Shown here in pieces: positions 7,727-15,562 of a stretch of 64,000 nucleotides of DNA; within the stretch, counting starts at the first letter, position 1, and each line of letters begins with the position of its first letter. Source of the DNA: Streptomyces natalensis ATCC 27448 (GTDB taxonomy: Bacteria; Actinomycetota; Actinomycetes; Streptomycetales; Streptomycetaceae). The notes under the pieces were generated by a model. The model was not told the origin of the DNA. It saw nothing but the letters and a program-made list of their open reading frames with translations, and made no database searches. The DNA lies in the NCBI RefSeq assembly GCF_000935125.1, contig NZ_JRKI01000026.1, positions 248,001 to 312,000 of the forward strand, read 5' to 3'. The position numbers were made by a program, and so were the translations under genes.

Positions 7727-9187
7727 TCAGGCGGGCTCGACCTCCGGTGTGGTCTCGTGCGGCGGCTCCTCCAGGCCGCCGTCCGGGTACTCCTCGCTGA
7801 TCTGCCGGGGCCCGAACGGCCATTCCCGCTCGTGCCGCGCCCACAGCAAGAAGGCCACCAGGCCGCCCGCGACCCAGGCCAGCGACCAGGCGATGGGGTG
7901 TCTGCCCGGCGCGTTGCGGTCCGCGAAGCCGTAGATCACCAGCCAGCCGGTCAGCGCCACCAGGCTCGGCAGCGGGTAGAGCCACATCCGGTACGGGCGG
8001 TGCAGCCCCGGACGCCGGCGGCGCAGCACGGTGACCGCGGCCACCTGGGCCAGTGCCTGAACGAGCACCATCACGGCGGTCAGCAGCTGGATGACGGTGG
8101 CCAGGTCGGTGTGCCGGCCGAGCAGGAAGCCGGCGGCCATGAGGACGCCCATGGTCAGCAGGCCCAGGACGGGAAAGCGGTGGCGCGGGTGGAGGATGCC
8201 GTACGCCCGGAAGAAGACCCTGTCGCGGGCGGCGTTGCAGGGGATGCGGGAGCCGCCGAGCAGTCCGGTGAGGACGGAGGCGACGGCGGTGATCAGGATG
8301 AGCACCGTGACGGCGTCGGCGGGACCCCGGCCCCAGGCTTTCTCCAGGACGACGGAGGCCACCGACGAGGAGGCCGCGCTGTCCGGGTCGAGCATGTCCC
8401 GCCAGTCGACCACGCCCAGGATGCCGATCTGGAGCAGCAGATAGATCGTCATGATGCCGAGGATCGAGAGGAGGACGGCGCGCGGGATGGTGCGTCCGGG
8501 CCGTTGGATCTCGGCGCCCATGTAGGCGACGGTGTTGTAGCCGAGGTAGTCGTAGATGCCGATGGTCAGGCCCGCCGCGAAACCGGTCCAGAAGTGCGCC
8601 GAGGTCGGCTCGACGGCGTGCGCGGGGTAGGTGAAGGCGCGCTCGGGGCTGAAGTGGGTGAAGGCGGCGGTGATGACGAGGACGACGGAGGCGATCATCA
8701 CCGTCCACAGCACTACGGTGAGTCTGGCGATGCTCTCCACGCGCCGCCACAGCAGGACGACGATGCCCGCGGTGACGGCGAGGCCAACGGCATCGCCCGC
8801 GCCCCGGCTCATGCCCGGCCACAGATATCCCAGGTACTGCACGAAGCCGATGACTCCGGTGGCCATCCCGAGAGGGATGAACAGCATGGCCGTCCACACG
8901 AACAGAAACGGCATCAGCTTGCCGGTGCGGTACTGGAACGCCTCCCGTAGATAGACATAGCTGCCGCCCGCGCCCGGCAGGGCGGCGCCCAGTTCGGCCC
9001 AGATCAGCCCGTCGGCGAGCGCCAGGACCGCGCCCGCGAGAAAGCCGATGACGGCCTGCGGCCCGCCGAACGCCGCCACCATCAAGGGGATGGTGACGAA
9101 GGGGCCGATGCCGCACATCTGGCTCATGTTGAGGGCAGTGGCCTGGAAGAGTCCGATGCGGCGGACGAATTCCCCTCTCACCTGCAC
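7727..9187 (-). CDS. APC-superfamily amino acid permease
   Basis: 486-aa membrane transporter with about 12 hydrophobic segments and the APC-family N-terminal signature (FQATALNMSQMCGIGPFVTI-type segment, GAALPGAGGSYVYL). The tail is hydrophilic and Glu/Pro-rich. It likely moves an amino acid or polyamine with protons; the substrate is not predictable. The start is GTG at 9187. The 146-base upstream region has two pairs of 11-bp spaced CTCCCCA repeats. Confidence 0.88.
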   Translation of the reverse strand: MQVRGEFVRRIGLFQATALNMSQMCGIGPFVTIPLMVAAFGGPQAVIGFLAGAVLALADGLIWAELGAALPGAGGSYVYLREAFQYRTGKLMPFLFVWTAMLFIPLGMATGVIGFVQYLGYLWPGMSRGAGDAVGLAVTAGIVVLLWRRVESIARLTVVLWTVMIASVVLVITAAFTHFSPERAFTYPAHAVEPTSAHFWTGFAAGLTIGIYDYLGYNTVAYMGAEIQRPGRTIPRAVLLSILGIMTIYLLLQIGILGVVDWRDMLDPDSAASSSVASVVLEKAWGRGPADAVTVLILITAVASVLTGLLGGSRIPCNAARDRVFFRAYGILHPRHRFPVLGLLTMGVLMAAGFLLGRHTDLATVIQLLTAVMVLVQALAQVAAVTVLRRRRPGLHRPYRMWLYPLPSLVALTGWLVIYGFADRNAPGRHPIAWSLAWVAGGLVAFLLWARHEREWPFGPRQISEEYPDGGLEEPPHETTPEVEPA

Positions 9188-9240
9188 TCTTTTCCGTTCC
9201 TATCTGTTCTCTTGTTGGGCGGTTCTAGGGGCGTCTACCC

Positions 9241-9288
9241 CTCCCCAGAGACTCCCCAGCCCCCAAATTCTCCCCACATACTCCCCAG
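9241..9288. promoter_or_regulatory. Paired 11-bp-spaced direct repeats upstream of permease
   Basis: CTCCCCA occurs at 9241, 9252, 9270 and 9281, that is, two pairs with an 11-base period (one helical turn). It lies 54-101 bases upstream of the permease start. Streptomyces response regulators such as PhoP bind 11-bp direct repeats, but the sequence here is not the PhoP consensus. It is a candidate regulator site only. Confidence 0.4.
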
Positions 9289-9333
9289 CAGACGCGCCGT
9301 CTACAGCTCACCCGAGGGCCTCAACGCCCTTGT

Positions 9334-9615
9334 CTACGAGGCTCCGAGCTCGCCCGGACGGTACGCGAGCCCGTGACGCCTGGCCCACCGTTGGCGCTCC
9401 GCCTCCATCGCCACGACGCACCGCCCACAGGCTCGGATGTCGTAGCGCTCGCCGCTGGGCGTATCGATCTCACCCACGCTCACCGTGGGCACCTGAGGTG
9501 TCGCGCATCTGAAGCAGTCGCCGGCAGACCAGGTGTAGGCGGCGAGAACGTCGTCAGCGTGCATGGCTCCCTCCGGGGCGGCGAGAGCGTTCGATCCCGA
9601 GTTGATGACCGCCAT
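9334..9615 (-). CDS. Small CxxC/CxxC zinc-ribbon protein, unknown function
   Basis: About 93 aa. Two Cys pairs (CFRC in the middle, CGRC in the second half) suggest one zinc ribbon, followed by a basic helix (EAERQRWARRHG). I chose the ATG at 9615 because AAAGGGGG lies 7 bases upstream; a GTG two codons earlier is possible. Proteins like this occur in Streptomyces integrated elements. It is divergent from the GntR regulator at 9829 and probably shares a control region with it. Confidence 0.6.
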   Translation of the reverse strand: MAVINSGSNALAAPEGAMHADDVLAAYTWSAGDCFRCATPQVPTVSVGEIDTPSGERYDIRACGRCVVAMEAERQRWARRHGLAYRPGELGAS

Positions 9616-9761
9616 ACCCACCCCCTTTCAGCTCGGCTCCTCGGATGCGTCAGCACATCCGTCAGAGTGAACATACATTCGATTACGCCGAGAGGTCACC
9701 CCTCGCTCGCCACCCATGCAGGGCCCACAGAACTGCAGGCCGCAGCACGTTTTAGCGTACT

Positions 9762-9773
9762 TGCTACGTAGCA
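9762..9773. promoter_or_regulatory. Perfect 12-bp palindrome, candidate GntR operator
   Basis: TGCTACGTAGCA is a perfect palindrome 56 bases upstream of the GntR-type gene and inside the divergent gap, in an unusually AT-rich patch (TTTTAGCGTACTTGCTACG). The placement fits autoregulation by that protein. Confidence 0.5.
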
Positions 9774-9828
9774 GATTCGGCGGCTCCTCCTACGGTTGCG
9801 ACCTCAAGATCGTTCGCCTGGGGATGCC

Positions 9829-10434
9829 ATGAACGCGCCGCACCGACGGCTCGCCGCAAAGCTGCGGCAGCTCATCGAGGACGGCACGTACCCCGCAGGG
9901 GCTCCCTTCCCTAGCCACCGAGCCATCGCGGCCGAGTACCACGTCGGCCAAGGCGCCGCCCATCAGGCCGTCGCGATCCTCCGCTCGGAGGGATTGCTGC
10001 TCGGCACCCCGCGTCGCCGCCTAACCGTGGCGCACCCTGTAGGCGTGCGCACCCTTGCCAACCCTGACGCTCCATGGCCTCACGGCTACGGGGATATCGA
10101 GCGCACGCGGGTGCGAGCCGACGATGACCTCGCCGTGCGCCTTGGCGTCTCGCCGGGGGCACAGCTTCAGCGAGAGCGGATCGAGCGCCTCGACCCTGAC
10201 GGTCGGCCGGCGATGGTCGTGACCACGTGGCGCCGAGGTGCCGCTCAACAGCACGCCTCATGCCGGGTGACAGTGCGGACGGAGTCGATGGCTCGGCGAG
10301 ACGCGGATCTGCTGGGTCTGCCAGCGGGCATTCCCGCGCTGGTGGTGCAGCGGACGCGGTACGGCGCAGACGGGGCGCCGGTGGAGGTGGCGGATCTCGT
10401 GCTCCCCTCGGATCGCTGGCAGGTTGCCCTGTAG
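9829..10434 (+). CDS. GntR-family regulator with UTRA-like domain
   Basis: 201 aa. The N-terminal GntR winged helix (KLRQLIEDGTYPAGAPFPS, then AAEYHVGQGAAHQAVAILRSEGLL) is unmistakable. The C-terminal half (about residues 80-201) has the UTRA/HutC-type ligand fold pattern with RERI, TRYGADGAPVEVAD. The start at ATG 9829 gives the usual HutC length. GntR proteins such as KorSA control transfer genes in Streptomyces integrative elements, so this may be element-borne rather than core. Confidence 0.85.
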   Translation: MNAPHRRLAAKLRQLIEDGTYPAGAPFPSHRAIAAEYHVGQGAAHQAVAILRSEGLLLGTPRRRLTVAHPVGVRTLANPDAPWPHGYGDIERTRVRADDDLAVRLGVSPGAQLQRERIERLDPDGRPAMVVTTWRRGAAQQHASCRVTVRTESMARRDADLLGLPAGIPALVVQRTRYGADGAPVEVADLVLPSDRWQVAL

Positions 10435-10678
10435 CTCACTGCTCACAGTGCTGACAACATCGTCGACAGTGGCTGGCATATGCAAGCGCTTTCCGTGTAT
10501 CCCCGGCGCCAATTCCGCGACGACCTCGTCATGCACGCGCCCCGCGCCGGGCGCTATTCCGGGCGGGGCGGGGTAGCAGCGCCGCCACAGCCAACAGCAG
10601 CGCTTGTGATGGACCCAAGGTACGGGCGCCCCATCTCAACGGAGTTTGACCAGTCTCACTGAAGTTTGATCGCCGTAG
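10435..10678. other. Intergenic, no supported gene
   Basis: This 244-base gap has short ORFs on both strands, none with an SD and coding-like third positions. A small dyad (CACTG-CTCA-CAGTG, 10437-10450) follows the GntR stop and could be a weak terminator. Confidence 0.4.
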
Positions 10679-11092
10679 CTACGGGGCTTCGGGGCCAGCG
10701 TCTCCGGCTTGCACGGCGGCTGCCGCCTCCAGCAGGGGCCAGCCGTCGACCTCCGCCGCCCGCCGCTCTTCTGGTTGCCACCCACGGGCCAGCGCCACAT
10801 CGAGCAGCGCCCGGACGGCGCCCGGCTCGTGCAGGTTCAGGTCTGCGCCCTGGGTGAAGCCCACGTCCCCGGAGCCAACGGGGGCCCCGCCCGGGACGTA
10901 CCGGCCGGGCCCGTCGGCAAAGACAATGCGCAGCGGGCCGCCGGTGCCGGCCGGCTGCGGGGACAGCGTGAGGATTTGGCGGCAGTCCACGGACCGACCG
11001 TCGTCGTCTCTTCGGTGACTGTGGCGCATCGTCCACATGTACAGGCGACCGTCAGCGACCAGCCGGCGGGGCTTCTTTGAATGGCGAGGCAC
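10679..11092 (-). CDS. Conserved hypothetical protein
   Basis: 137 aa with a GTG start at 11092. The basic N-terminus (MPRHSKKPRRL) is followed by a compact alpha/beta sequence with no domain I recognise. The phrase RLYMWTMRHSHRR and a Trp/Glu-rich C-terminal helix look like a Streptomyces-specific family. Codon use is normal for the genus. It is divergent from the DUF6233 gene. Confidence 0.6.
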   Translation of the reverse strand: MPRHSKKPRRLVADGRLYMWTMRHSHRRDDDGRSVDCRQILTLSPQPAGTGGPLRIVFADGPGRYVPGGAPVGSGDVGFTQGADLNLHEPGAVRALLDVALARGWQPEERRAAEVDGWPLLEAAAAVQAGDAGPEAP

Positions 11093-11173
11093 GCAGCCGA
11101 GGGTACGCAGCCTGATCCGCGAGACAGCTGCCCGGTGTCGTCAGGTCGCATGACCACACCTAGAATCGCACAT

Positions 11174-11500
11174 GTGAACGATTTGCCACCGGATCTGAGC
11201 CGCCTCCGTACCCTGGAGACCTGGCTGCAGCTCACTCTCGACCGTGTCCGGCAGCAGATCGTCGTCGCCGAGCAGCGAGCAGCTCAGCAGCAGCGCGCCA
11301 TCCCTCCCCCGCCGCCGGACTGGGTGCTGCAGCTCAGCATCGGCGGCGAGGGGCGACCGATCGCGGTGCATGCTGGCGGCTGCCCGAGCGCTGGCAGACG
11401 AGCTCGTCCCGTCTCGCGGGACCAGGCGATGCGCGCCCTCACCGAGGGCCTGGAGCCGTGCGCTCTGTGTCGGCCGGATACGGAGCTCGGCATCCTCTGA
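11174..11500 (+). CDS. DUF6233 protein
   Basis: 108 aa. It starts with MNDLPPDLSRLRTLETWL from GTG 11174, then a coiled Gln/Ala-rich helix and a C-terminal block with Cys residues (GGCPSAG, EPCALC), which is the DUF6233 pattern seen in Streptomyces. Longer starts at 11081 or 11150 exist, but the family begins at this NDLPP motif. Function is unknown; the Cys pattern suggests metal binding. The next gene (11537) commonly accompanies it. Confidence 0.7.
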   Translation: MNDLPPDLSRLRTLETWLQLTLDRVRQQIVVAEQRAAQQQRAIPPPPPDWVLQLSIGGEGRPIAVHAGGCPSAGRRARPVSRDQAMRALTEGLEPCALCRPDTELGIL

Positions 11501-11536
11501 CCTGCGGGCCGCGGTCGGGCGGCGCACGCTTGGAGG

Positions 11537-11767
11537 ATGGGAGGCCGCGCGCCGATCGTCGTACACCAGCTGTCCGCCACCGGCGGCCGCCGGGTCGTCG
11601 CCCGCGGGCAGATCCTCGGTCTGGCCTACTCGGATGCCGATCTCGTCGAGTTCCTGCGTCGCGCTGGGGTCGAGGAGCCTGAGCGGATCCTCGACGACGA
11701 CGCGTGGGTGGAATGGCGCGGAGGCCGACCGCACGACTACGGCGGGCCCGACCTCCACAGCATCTGA
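11537..11767 (+). CDS. Small conserved hypothetical protein
   Basis: 76 aa (MGGRAPIVVHQLSATGGRR, then a DADLVEFLRRAG helix and a WVEWRGGRPHDYGG end). It looks like a small single-domain protein with strong G/C third positions. It lies 36 bases after the DUF6233 gene on the same strand, a pairing I have seen in Streptomyces accessory regions. No function can be assigned. Confidence 0.6.
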   Translation: MGGRAPIVVHQLSATGGRRVVARGQILGLAYSDADLVEFLRRAGVEEPERILDDDAWVEWRGGRPHDYGGPDLHSI

Positions 11768-11777
11768 CGGCTTCGGC

Positions 11778-12152
11778 CTACTCGCCCCCGAAGGCGCTCT
11801 CATCGTCGGCCTCGCGCTTCGCCAAGCCGTCGGCATGCCCCTGCAAGAACAGGTGCGCAAACGAGGCGTTGCCGGAGAAGGGGCCTTCAACTCGGGCAGC
11901 AGCGACGACCATCCCCACTACGGAGTCCAGGGAGTACAGCGTCACCTTCTCCGTCTCCCGCGAGGGCAGCTCAGCCGGTTGATGAAGGATCTTCTGAGCT
12001 TGAAGCCAGGCTGAGATATCAGCCGATCGTGGCTTGCTGAGCTTGTCCCAGCTGGGGTCGAAGCGGTTACGGAGCCACGCCATCGTCTCCCGGGCGATGC
12101 CGTTTTGCGCCTTGAGGTGCGCAAGGATCTCCGGACGTCGCGTCGTCGTCAT
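11778..12152 (-). CDS. Hypothetical protein
   Basis: 124 aa. The N-terminal half is helical and basic (RRPEILAHLKAQNGIARETM), and the C-terminal half is mixed with GHADGLAKREADDES at the end. A good AGGAGGGG lies 4-11 bases before the ATG at 12152. It is convergent with the 76-aa gene. I recognise no family. Confidence 0.6.
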   Translation of the reverse strand: MTTTRRPEILAHLKAQNGIARETMAWLRNRFDPSWDKLSKPRSADISAWLQAQKILHQPAELPSRETEKVTLYSLDSVVGMVVAAARVEGPFSGNASFAHLFLQGHADGLAKREADDESAFGGE

Positions 12153-12497
12153 GGTTCCCCTCCTGTGATGTGGACGGCGAGTCTGCCAGCCCTTGTACCT
12201 GGGGGGCCGACAATCACATCAGCTCCACCGAAACGGGCGAGAGCGAGTAGCGCATAACGTTCCCCTATGCGTCGCGCCCGCTGGGCTTGAGCCGCGCGGC
12301 GAGCTTGGAGGCAAGGCTGTAGGCCAGTGGCCGTCGAGCTGGCATCCGGCCCGGCCAACCCATAAGACGCGCCAACAGAGTCAGCTCACCAACCTCATGG
12401 CTCGCCTCATTCACGTTCTGGCAACATCCCTGCGCGCTCCGTATGCAACTGCCATCCTTGGCCGCACGCAACTACCGCACTGCCAAGGGGGGGCCTC
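12153..12497. other. 345-base gap, possibly a decayed minus-strand gene
   Basis: Two overlapping minus frames (12265-12471 and 12149-12358) look like consecutive halves of one small protein: ELTLLARLMGWPGR in the first and RYALLALARFGGADVIVG in the second, the second ending in an ATGA overlap with the 12152 start. Third-position GC is poor and no single frame spans both. It is either a frameshifted remnant or non-coding. Confidence 0.3.
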
Positions 12498-13019
12498 ATG
12501 CGCCGTATCGTCCTGCTCGTCCCCGCTGTCCTGCTCGCCACCGCCTGCAGCAGCGGGACGTCCAAGCCATCCGTACACGCCCACGATCCGGTGGGGACCC
12601 CGGCCGCATCCACTCGGGACGCCGCTGGCGTGTTCAAGGCACTCGCCGGCGCGGTGCCTACCGCGAAGATGGCGTGGACGGCGACCGCGGCGAACGATCC
12701 GAACCACTTGCTCGGGCGGCCGAATCAGTACACGTCGAAGATTGCGTTCGCGGACTCGCAGATCCCGGCCAAGGACACCGAACCCGGCGGTGCCAAGATG
12801 TACAAGACGGGTGACGTGCAGCTCGGCGGAAGCGTGGAAGTCTTCTCCAGCCCAGGCGACGCTGCGGCCCGCACCAAGTACGTGGCCGCGGTGACCAAGA
12901 CCGTGCAGTGGTTCGCCGAGTACGACTACCAACACGGCGACATCGTCCTTCGGCTCTCCCATCTCCTCACCCCGGACCAGGCCGCCAAGTACAAGGCTGC
13001 ACTCGACAAGCTCGGCTGA
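12498..13019 (+). CDS. Secreted lipoprotein, unknown function
   Basis: 173 aa with a lipoprotein signal peptide: Arg-Arg n-region, hydrophobic core and lipobox LATAC with Cys at about residue 16, followed by a Ser/Thr/Pro-rich linker. The mature part has a repeated pattern with FKALAGAVPTAKM and a KYVAAVTKTV helix. It is probably a cell-surface lipoprotein. An AGGGGGGG sequence precedes the ATG. Nothing in the sequence shows its job. Confidence 0.75.
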   Translation: MRRIVLLVPAVLLATACSSGTSKPSVHAHDPVGTPAASTRDAAGVFKALAGAVPTAKMAWTATAANDPNHLLGRPNQYTSKIAFADSQIPAKDTEPGGAKMYKTGDVQLGGSVEVFSSPGDAAARTKYVAAVTKTVQWFAEYDYQHGDIVLRLSHLLTPDQAAKYKAALDKLG

Positions 13020-13080
13020 CATCGAGCCGGTAATCGTGCCGCCGCCCCGCGCGCCTCGCGGCGATCCTGCCGCTGCGGCC

Positions 13081-13114
13081 CTGACTCCTGATAATCTTTA
13101 TTCTCTGGAGTCAG
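13081..13114. promoter_or_regulatory. Inverted repeat with AT-rich core upstream of integrase
   Basis: CTGACTCC (13081-13088) and GGAGTCAG (13107-13114) flank an 18-base AT-rich core (TGATAATCTTTATTCTCT), 27 bases before the integrase ATG. A second nested dyad ATTCT/AGAAT overlaps it. It could be an operator for int or part of an attachment-site region. AT-rich DNA is rare here. Confidence 0.5.
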
Positions 13115-13140
13115 AATAGGGCGGTATCAAGGGGGAGTTC

Positions 13141-14178
13141 ATGACCGAGATCGAGCACTACACACCAGCCGCCCCACCCGCCGTCCGGCAACTGTCCCCC
13201 GAAGCGCAGGCGGCCCTCGCCGCCGGCCGCGCCGACTCCACCCGCCGCGCCTACGCGGAGGATCGCTCGGCGTACCTCGCATGGTGCGCCGAGCGTGGCG
13301 AGCAGCCGTTGCCCGCGTCACAGGATCTGCTCGTCGAGTACGTCACGCACCTGACACTCACGCCGCGCCCCCGCACGGGCCGCCCGTCGGCGCCGAGTTC
13401 CCTAGAGCGGATGCTGTCCGCAATCACGACGATGCACGCAGAGCTGGACCTGCCGAAGCCGGTGACGAAGGGCGCCCGAACGGTCATCGCGGGCTACAAG
13501 CACAAGCTGGCCCTCGACAAGAAGCCCGGCGGCAAGCAGCGCCAGGTCAAGCCCGCACTGCCGCCCGCGCTGCGGAAGATGCTCGACGCCCTCGACCGGG
13601 ACACGCTCATCGGAAAGCGTGACGCAGCCATGCTGCTACTCGGCTACTCGGCGGCCACCCGCTCCTCGGAGCTGGTCGGCCTCGACATCGGCGAGCCGGT
13701 CGAGTGCGACGAGGGATACCTCGTGTCGATCTACCGAGTGAAGATGAAGAAGTTCACCGAGTCGGCCATCCCCTATGGGAAGAACCCAGCGACCTGCCCC
13801 GTTCGGGCCCTGCGCTCACTGATCGCCGCCATGCGGGAGGCGGGCCGTACCGAGGGGCCGCTGTTCGTGCGGATCGATCGACACGGCCGCATCGCGCCGC
13901 CGATGGTGCGGCATGGCAAACCGATCGGTGACCCGTCCGGCCGGCTCACCGCTGACGCGGCATCGGACGTGATCGAGCGACTGGCGGAGGCGGCCGGTTT
14001 CATGGGTCGTTGGCGCGGTCACTCCCTACGCCGGGGCTTCGCCACCGCAGCCCAGCGCGGAGGCGCACCGATGGTCCGGGTTGCGAGGCAGGGCGGATGG
14101 GCGGACAACTCGACCTCCCTGGCACGGTACTTCGACGAGGGAGACCCCTGGGAGGACAACCCCGTCACCGGCCTGTAG
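13141..14178 (+). CDS. int: Tyrosine recombinase / site-specific integrase
   Basis: 345-aa phage-type integrase. The N-terminal SAM-like core-binding domain covers about residues 20-125. The catalytic domain has Arg174 (AATRSSEL), Lys near 204, His294-x-x-Arg297 (GHSLRRG), Trp320 where many have His, and nucleophile Tyr330 (LARYFDE). AGGGGGAG lies 4 bases before the ATG. It is the only recombinase in the window, so it is the best candidate for integrating the element. It is transcribed away from the chromosome towards the phage genes and is separated from the lysis genes by about 3.5 kb of cargo. Confidence 0.9.
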   Translation: MTEIEHYTPAAPPAVRQLSPEAQAALAAGRADSTRRAYAEDRSAYLAWCAERGEQPLPASQDLLVEYVTHLTLTPRPRTGRPSAPSSLERMLSAITTMHAELDLPKPVTKGARTVIAGYKHKLALDKKPGGKQRQVKPALPPALRKMLDALDRDTLIGKRDAAMLLLGYSAATRSSELVGLDIGEPVECDEGYLVSIYRVKMKKFTESAIPYGKNPATCPVRALRSLIAAMREAGRTEGPLFVRIDRHGRIAPPMVRHGKPIGDPSGRLTADAASDVIERLAEAAGFMGRWRGHSLRRGFATAAQRGGAPMVRVARQGGWADNSTSLARYFDEGDPWEDNPVTGL

Positions 14179-14213
14179 GCAGCGCGAGTTCCTCGATCAG
14201 GGGATTCCAGACC

Positions 14214-14366
14214 GTGGCGACCTCGATCAAGTCGGGGCCTTCGCTGCCTCCGGAGTGGACGGTGACACGCTTTGTCTCCGTCCACGACTCCGCCCCCAAC
14301 CACTGGGCACGGCTCATCCAGGACGACACTCCAAGGAGCCAACCCGCGGCCGTGCTTGTGCAGTGA
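14214..14366 (+). CDS. Possible 50-aa protein downstream of integrase
   Basis: A GTG-initiated frame of 50 codons (VATSIKSGPSLPPEW start, WARLIQDDTPRSQPA near the end). About 80 percent of third positions are G/C, which suggests real coding, and AGGGG lies 12 bases upstream. It has no recognisable domain. It could alternatively be the C-terminal remnant of a longer gene cut by integration. Confidence 0.4.
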   Translation: MATSIKSGPSLPPEWTVTRFVSVHDSAPNHWARLIQDDTPRSQPAAVLVQ

Positions 14367-14438
14367 GCGGCGTGACCGGCCGGACAATCGCTACGCGGGC
14401 CGCGATCCCTCTAAACTGCGGCCCGGCAGCCAGCGCCG

Positions 14439-14801
14439 CTACGCGTTGTGCGCCTTCCAGACCGCGTCACGCTCGTTCTCCCACATTCGCCCGCCCTGAC
14501 GCCCACGGGAGAACGGGGGTTGGGCGGCAAGCTCATAGAACCCTTCGGCCGGTACACCGAACCCCTGGGTGACGACGAGAGCCGAGAGCATCGGCAACCG
14601 TCCGTCGGGGTTGTCGAGCCTAGAAACGTCGGCTAGTAGGTAGCGCATGACGTCGCCGTGAGGCGACACGTCGTAGCCGTCCTGTCTGAGGGCAGCGCTG
14701 AGTTCCCCATACTTGATCGTCCGGCGCTCGCGCGCTCGTTCGCGAACGATCCGGGCAGCCGCATCGACCGCGTCCAGGTACACAGGGTCAGATCTCTTCA
14801 C
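14439..14801 (-). CDS. Hypothetical protein, accessory family
   Basis: 120 aa. It begins with a helical region (DAVDAAARIVRERARERRT) followed by IKYGELSAAL and RLPMLSALVVTQGFGVPAEGFYELA. This YGEL...LPLLSALVV pattern recurs in proteins near Streptomyces defence or mobile genes and may be a small nucleic-acid-related domain, but the function is unknown to me. The GTG/ATG region at 14801 follows GGAGGGACC. Confidence 0.6.
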   Translation of the reverse strand: MKRSDPVYLDAVDAAARIVRERARERRTIKYGELSAALRQDGYDVSPHGDVMRYLLADVSRLDNPDGRLPMLSALVVTQGFGVPAEGFYELAAQPPFSRGRQGGRMWENERDAVWKAHNA

Positions 14802-14857
14802 GGTCCCTCCCTACCCGCCCCGGACTCTGGCAGCCATGACGCCCGGATTGCTCCTCC

Positions 14858-15289
14858 TCAATTTTTGCGTTCAGGGGTGCTGGCCTGGGCCTGCTGCTGC
14901 CAGCAGGGACGCGTGATGGTGTTCGCCCCGACGTGTCGTTCCAGCAGCCAGCCGCAGTCCCGTGCGAGCAGTTGCACGTGCACGAGTGCCGCGAACGGCT
15001 CGTGGGACAGAGGCTGTTCAGCCTCCCGAATGATGCCGTCCAAGCGGGCAGCCCGCTGGTACCAGGCGGTGTCCCCCCGCCACAACGAGTCTGCGTCGCT
15101 GCGGGCCGGCGGGAGCAGCAGGGCGACGTGGCCGCGCAGCATCTCGTGGAGTGCGGTCATCGCCTCGAGGTCGAGGGGGCCCGAGCCGAGCGCCTGCACC
15201 TCGCGGATCGTGTCGCTGATCGTGTCCGTGTCGATCGGGAGGTCAGGCGTCGGTTTCGTCGTGACGCCTCGGTCGGTGCGAGAGTTCAC
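14858..15289 (-). CDS. DUF6415-like protein
   Basis: 143 aa from GTG 15289. The central LHEMLRGHVALLLPPAR and the later helical repeat with RDCGWLLERHV match the DUF6415 pattern, found beside small zinc proteins and XRE regulators in Streptomyces. I chose the start because the GTG overlaps the upstream gene's stop (GTGA); the longer frame to 15415 runs across that gene. Function is unknown. Confidence 0.6.
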   Translation of the reverse strand: MNSRTDRGVTTKPTPDLPIDTDTISDTIREVQALGSGPLDLEAMTALHEMLRGHVALLLPPARSDADSLWRGDTAWYQRAARLDGIIREAEQPLSHEPFAALVHVQLLARDCGWLLERHVGANTITRPCWQQQAQASTPERKN

Positions 15290-15480
15290 CGCGGCCTGCG
15301 GGCGCTGTGCCGTGGGCAGGCGACGATGAACCAGACGCGCCGGCCGCCTTCGACTGGAGTGGTGACAGATCCTGCTGGTGTGAGGGTTCCGTTCGCCGCT
15401 CCGCACCAGTAGCACGCCTCGCCATGCAGGCGGACGATGCTGACGTCTGGGTCCGCGGGTGGAGCTGTCGCTGTGGTCAC
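15286..15480 (-). CDS. Small zinc-binding-type protein
   Basis: 64 aa, GTG start at 15480 with GGGAG 8 bases upstream. It contains a CYWCG motif and a later ACPRH, enough for a small zinc ribbon. Its stop overlaps the start of the DUF6415-like gene, and it lies just downstream of the XRE regulator, so the three minus-strand genes probably form an operon. Confidence 0.6.
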   Translation of the reverse strand: MTTATAPPADPDVSIVRLHGEACYWCGAANGTLTPAGSVTTPVEGGRRVWFIVACPRHSARRPR

Positions 15481-15562
15481 GCTGTCTCCCTGCGTGGGTG
15501 GCTGGCTCAGGGAGATGTTCGGCAGTCGGGGATGCCTCAAGTACCCCTGTGAGGGGTAGCAG

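Noticed and set aside
10480..10662. 60-codon plus ORF after the GntR gene
   Set aside because: No SD, weak third-position bias and no protein-like pattern.
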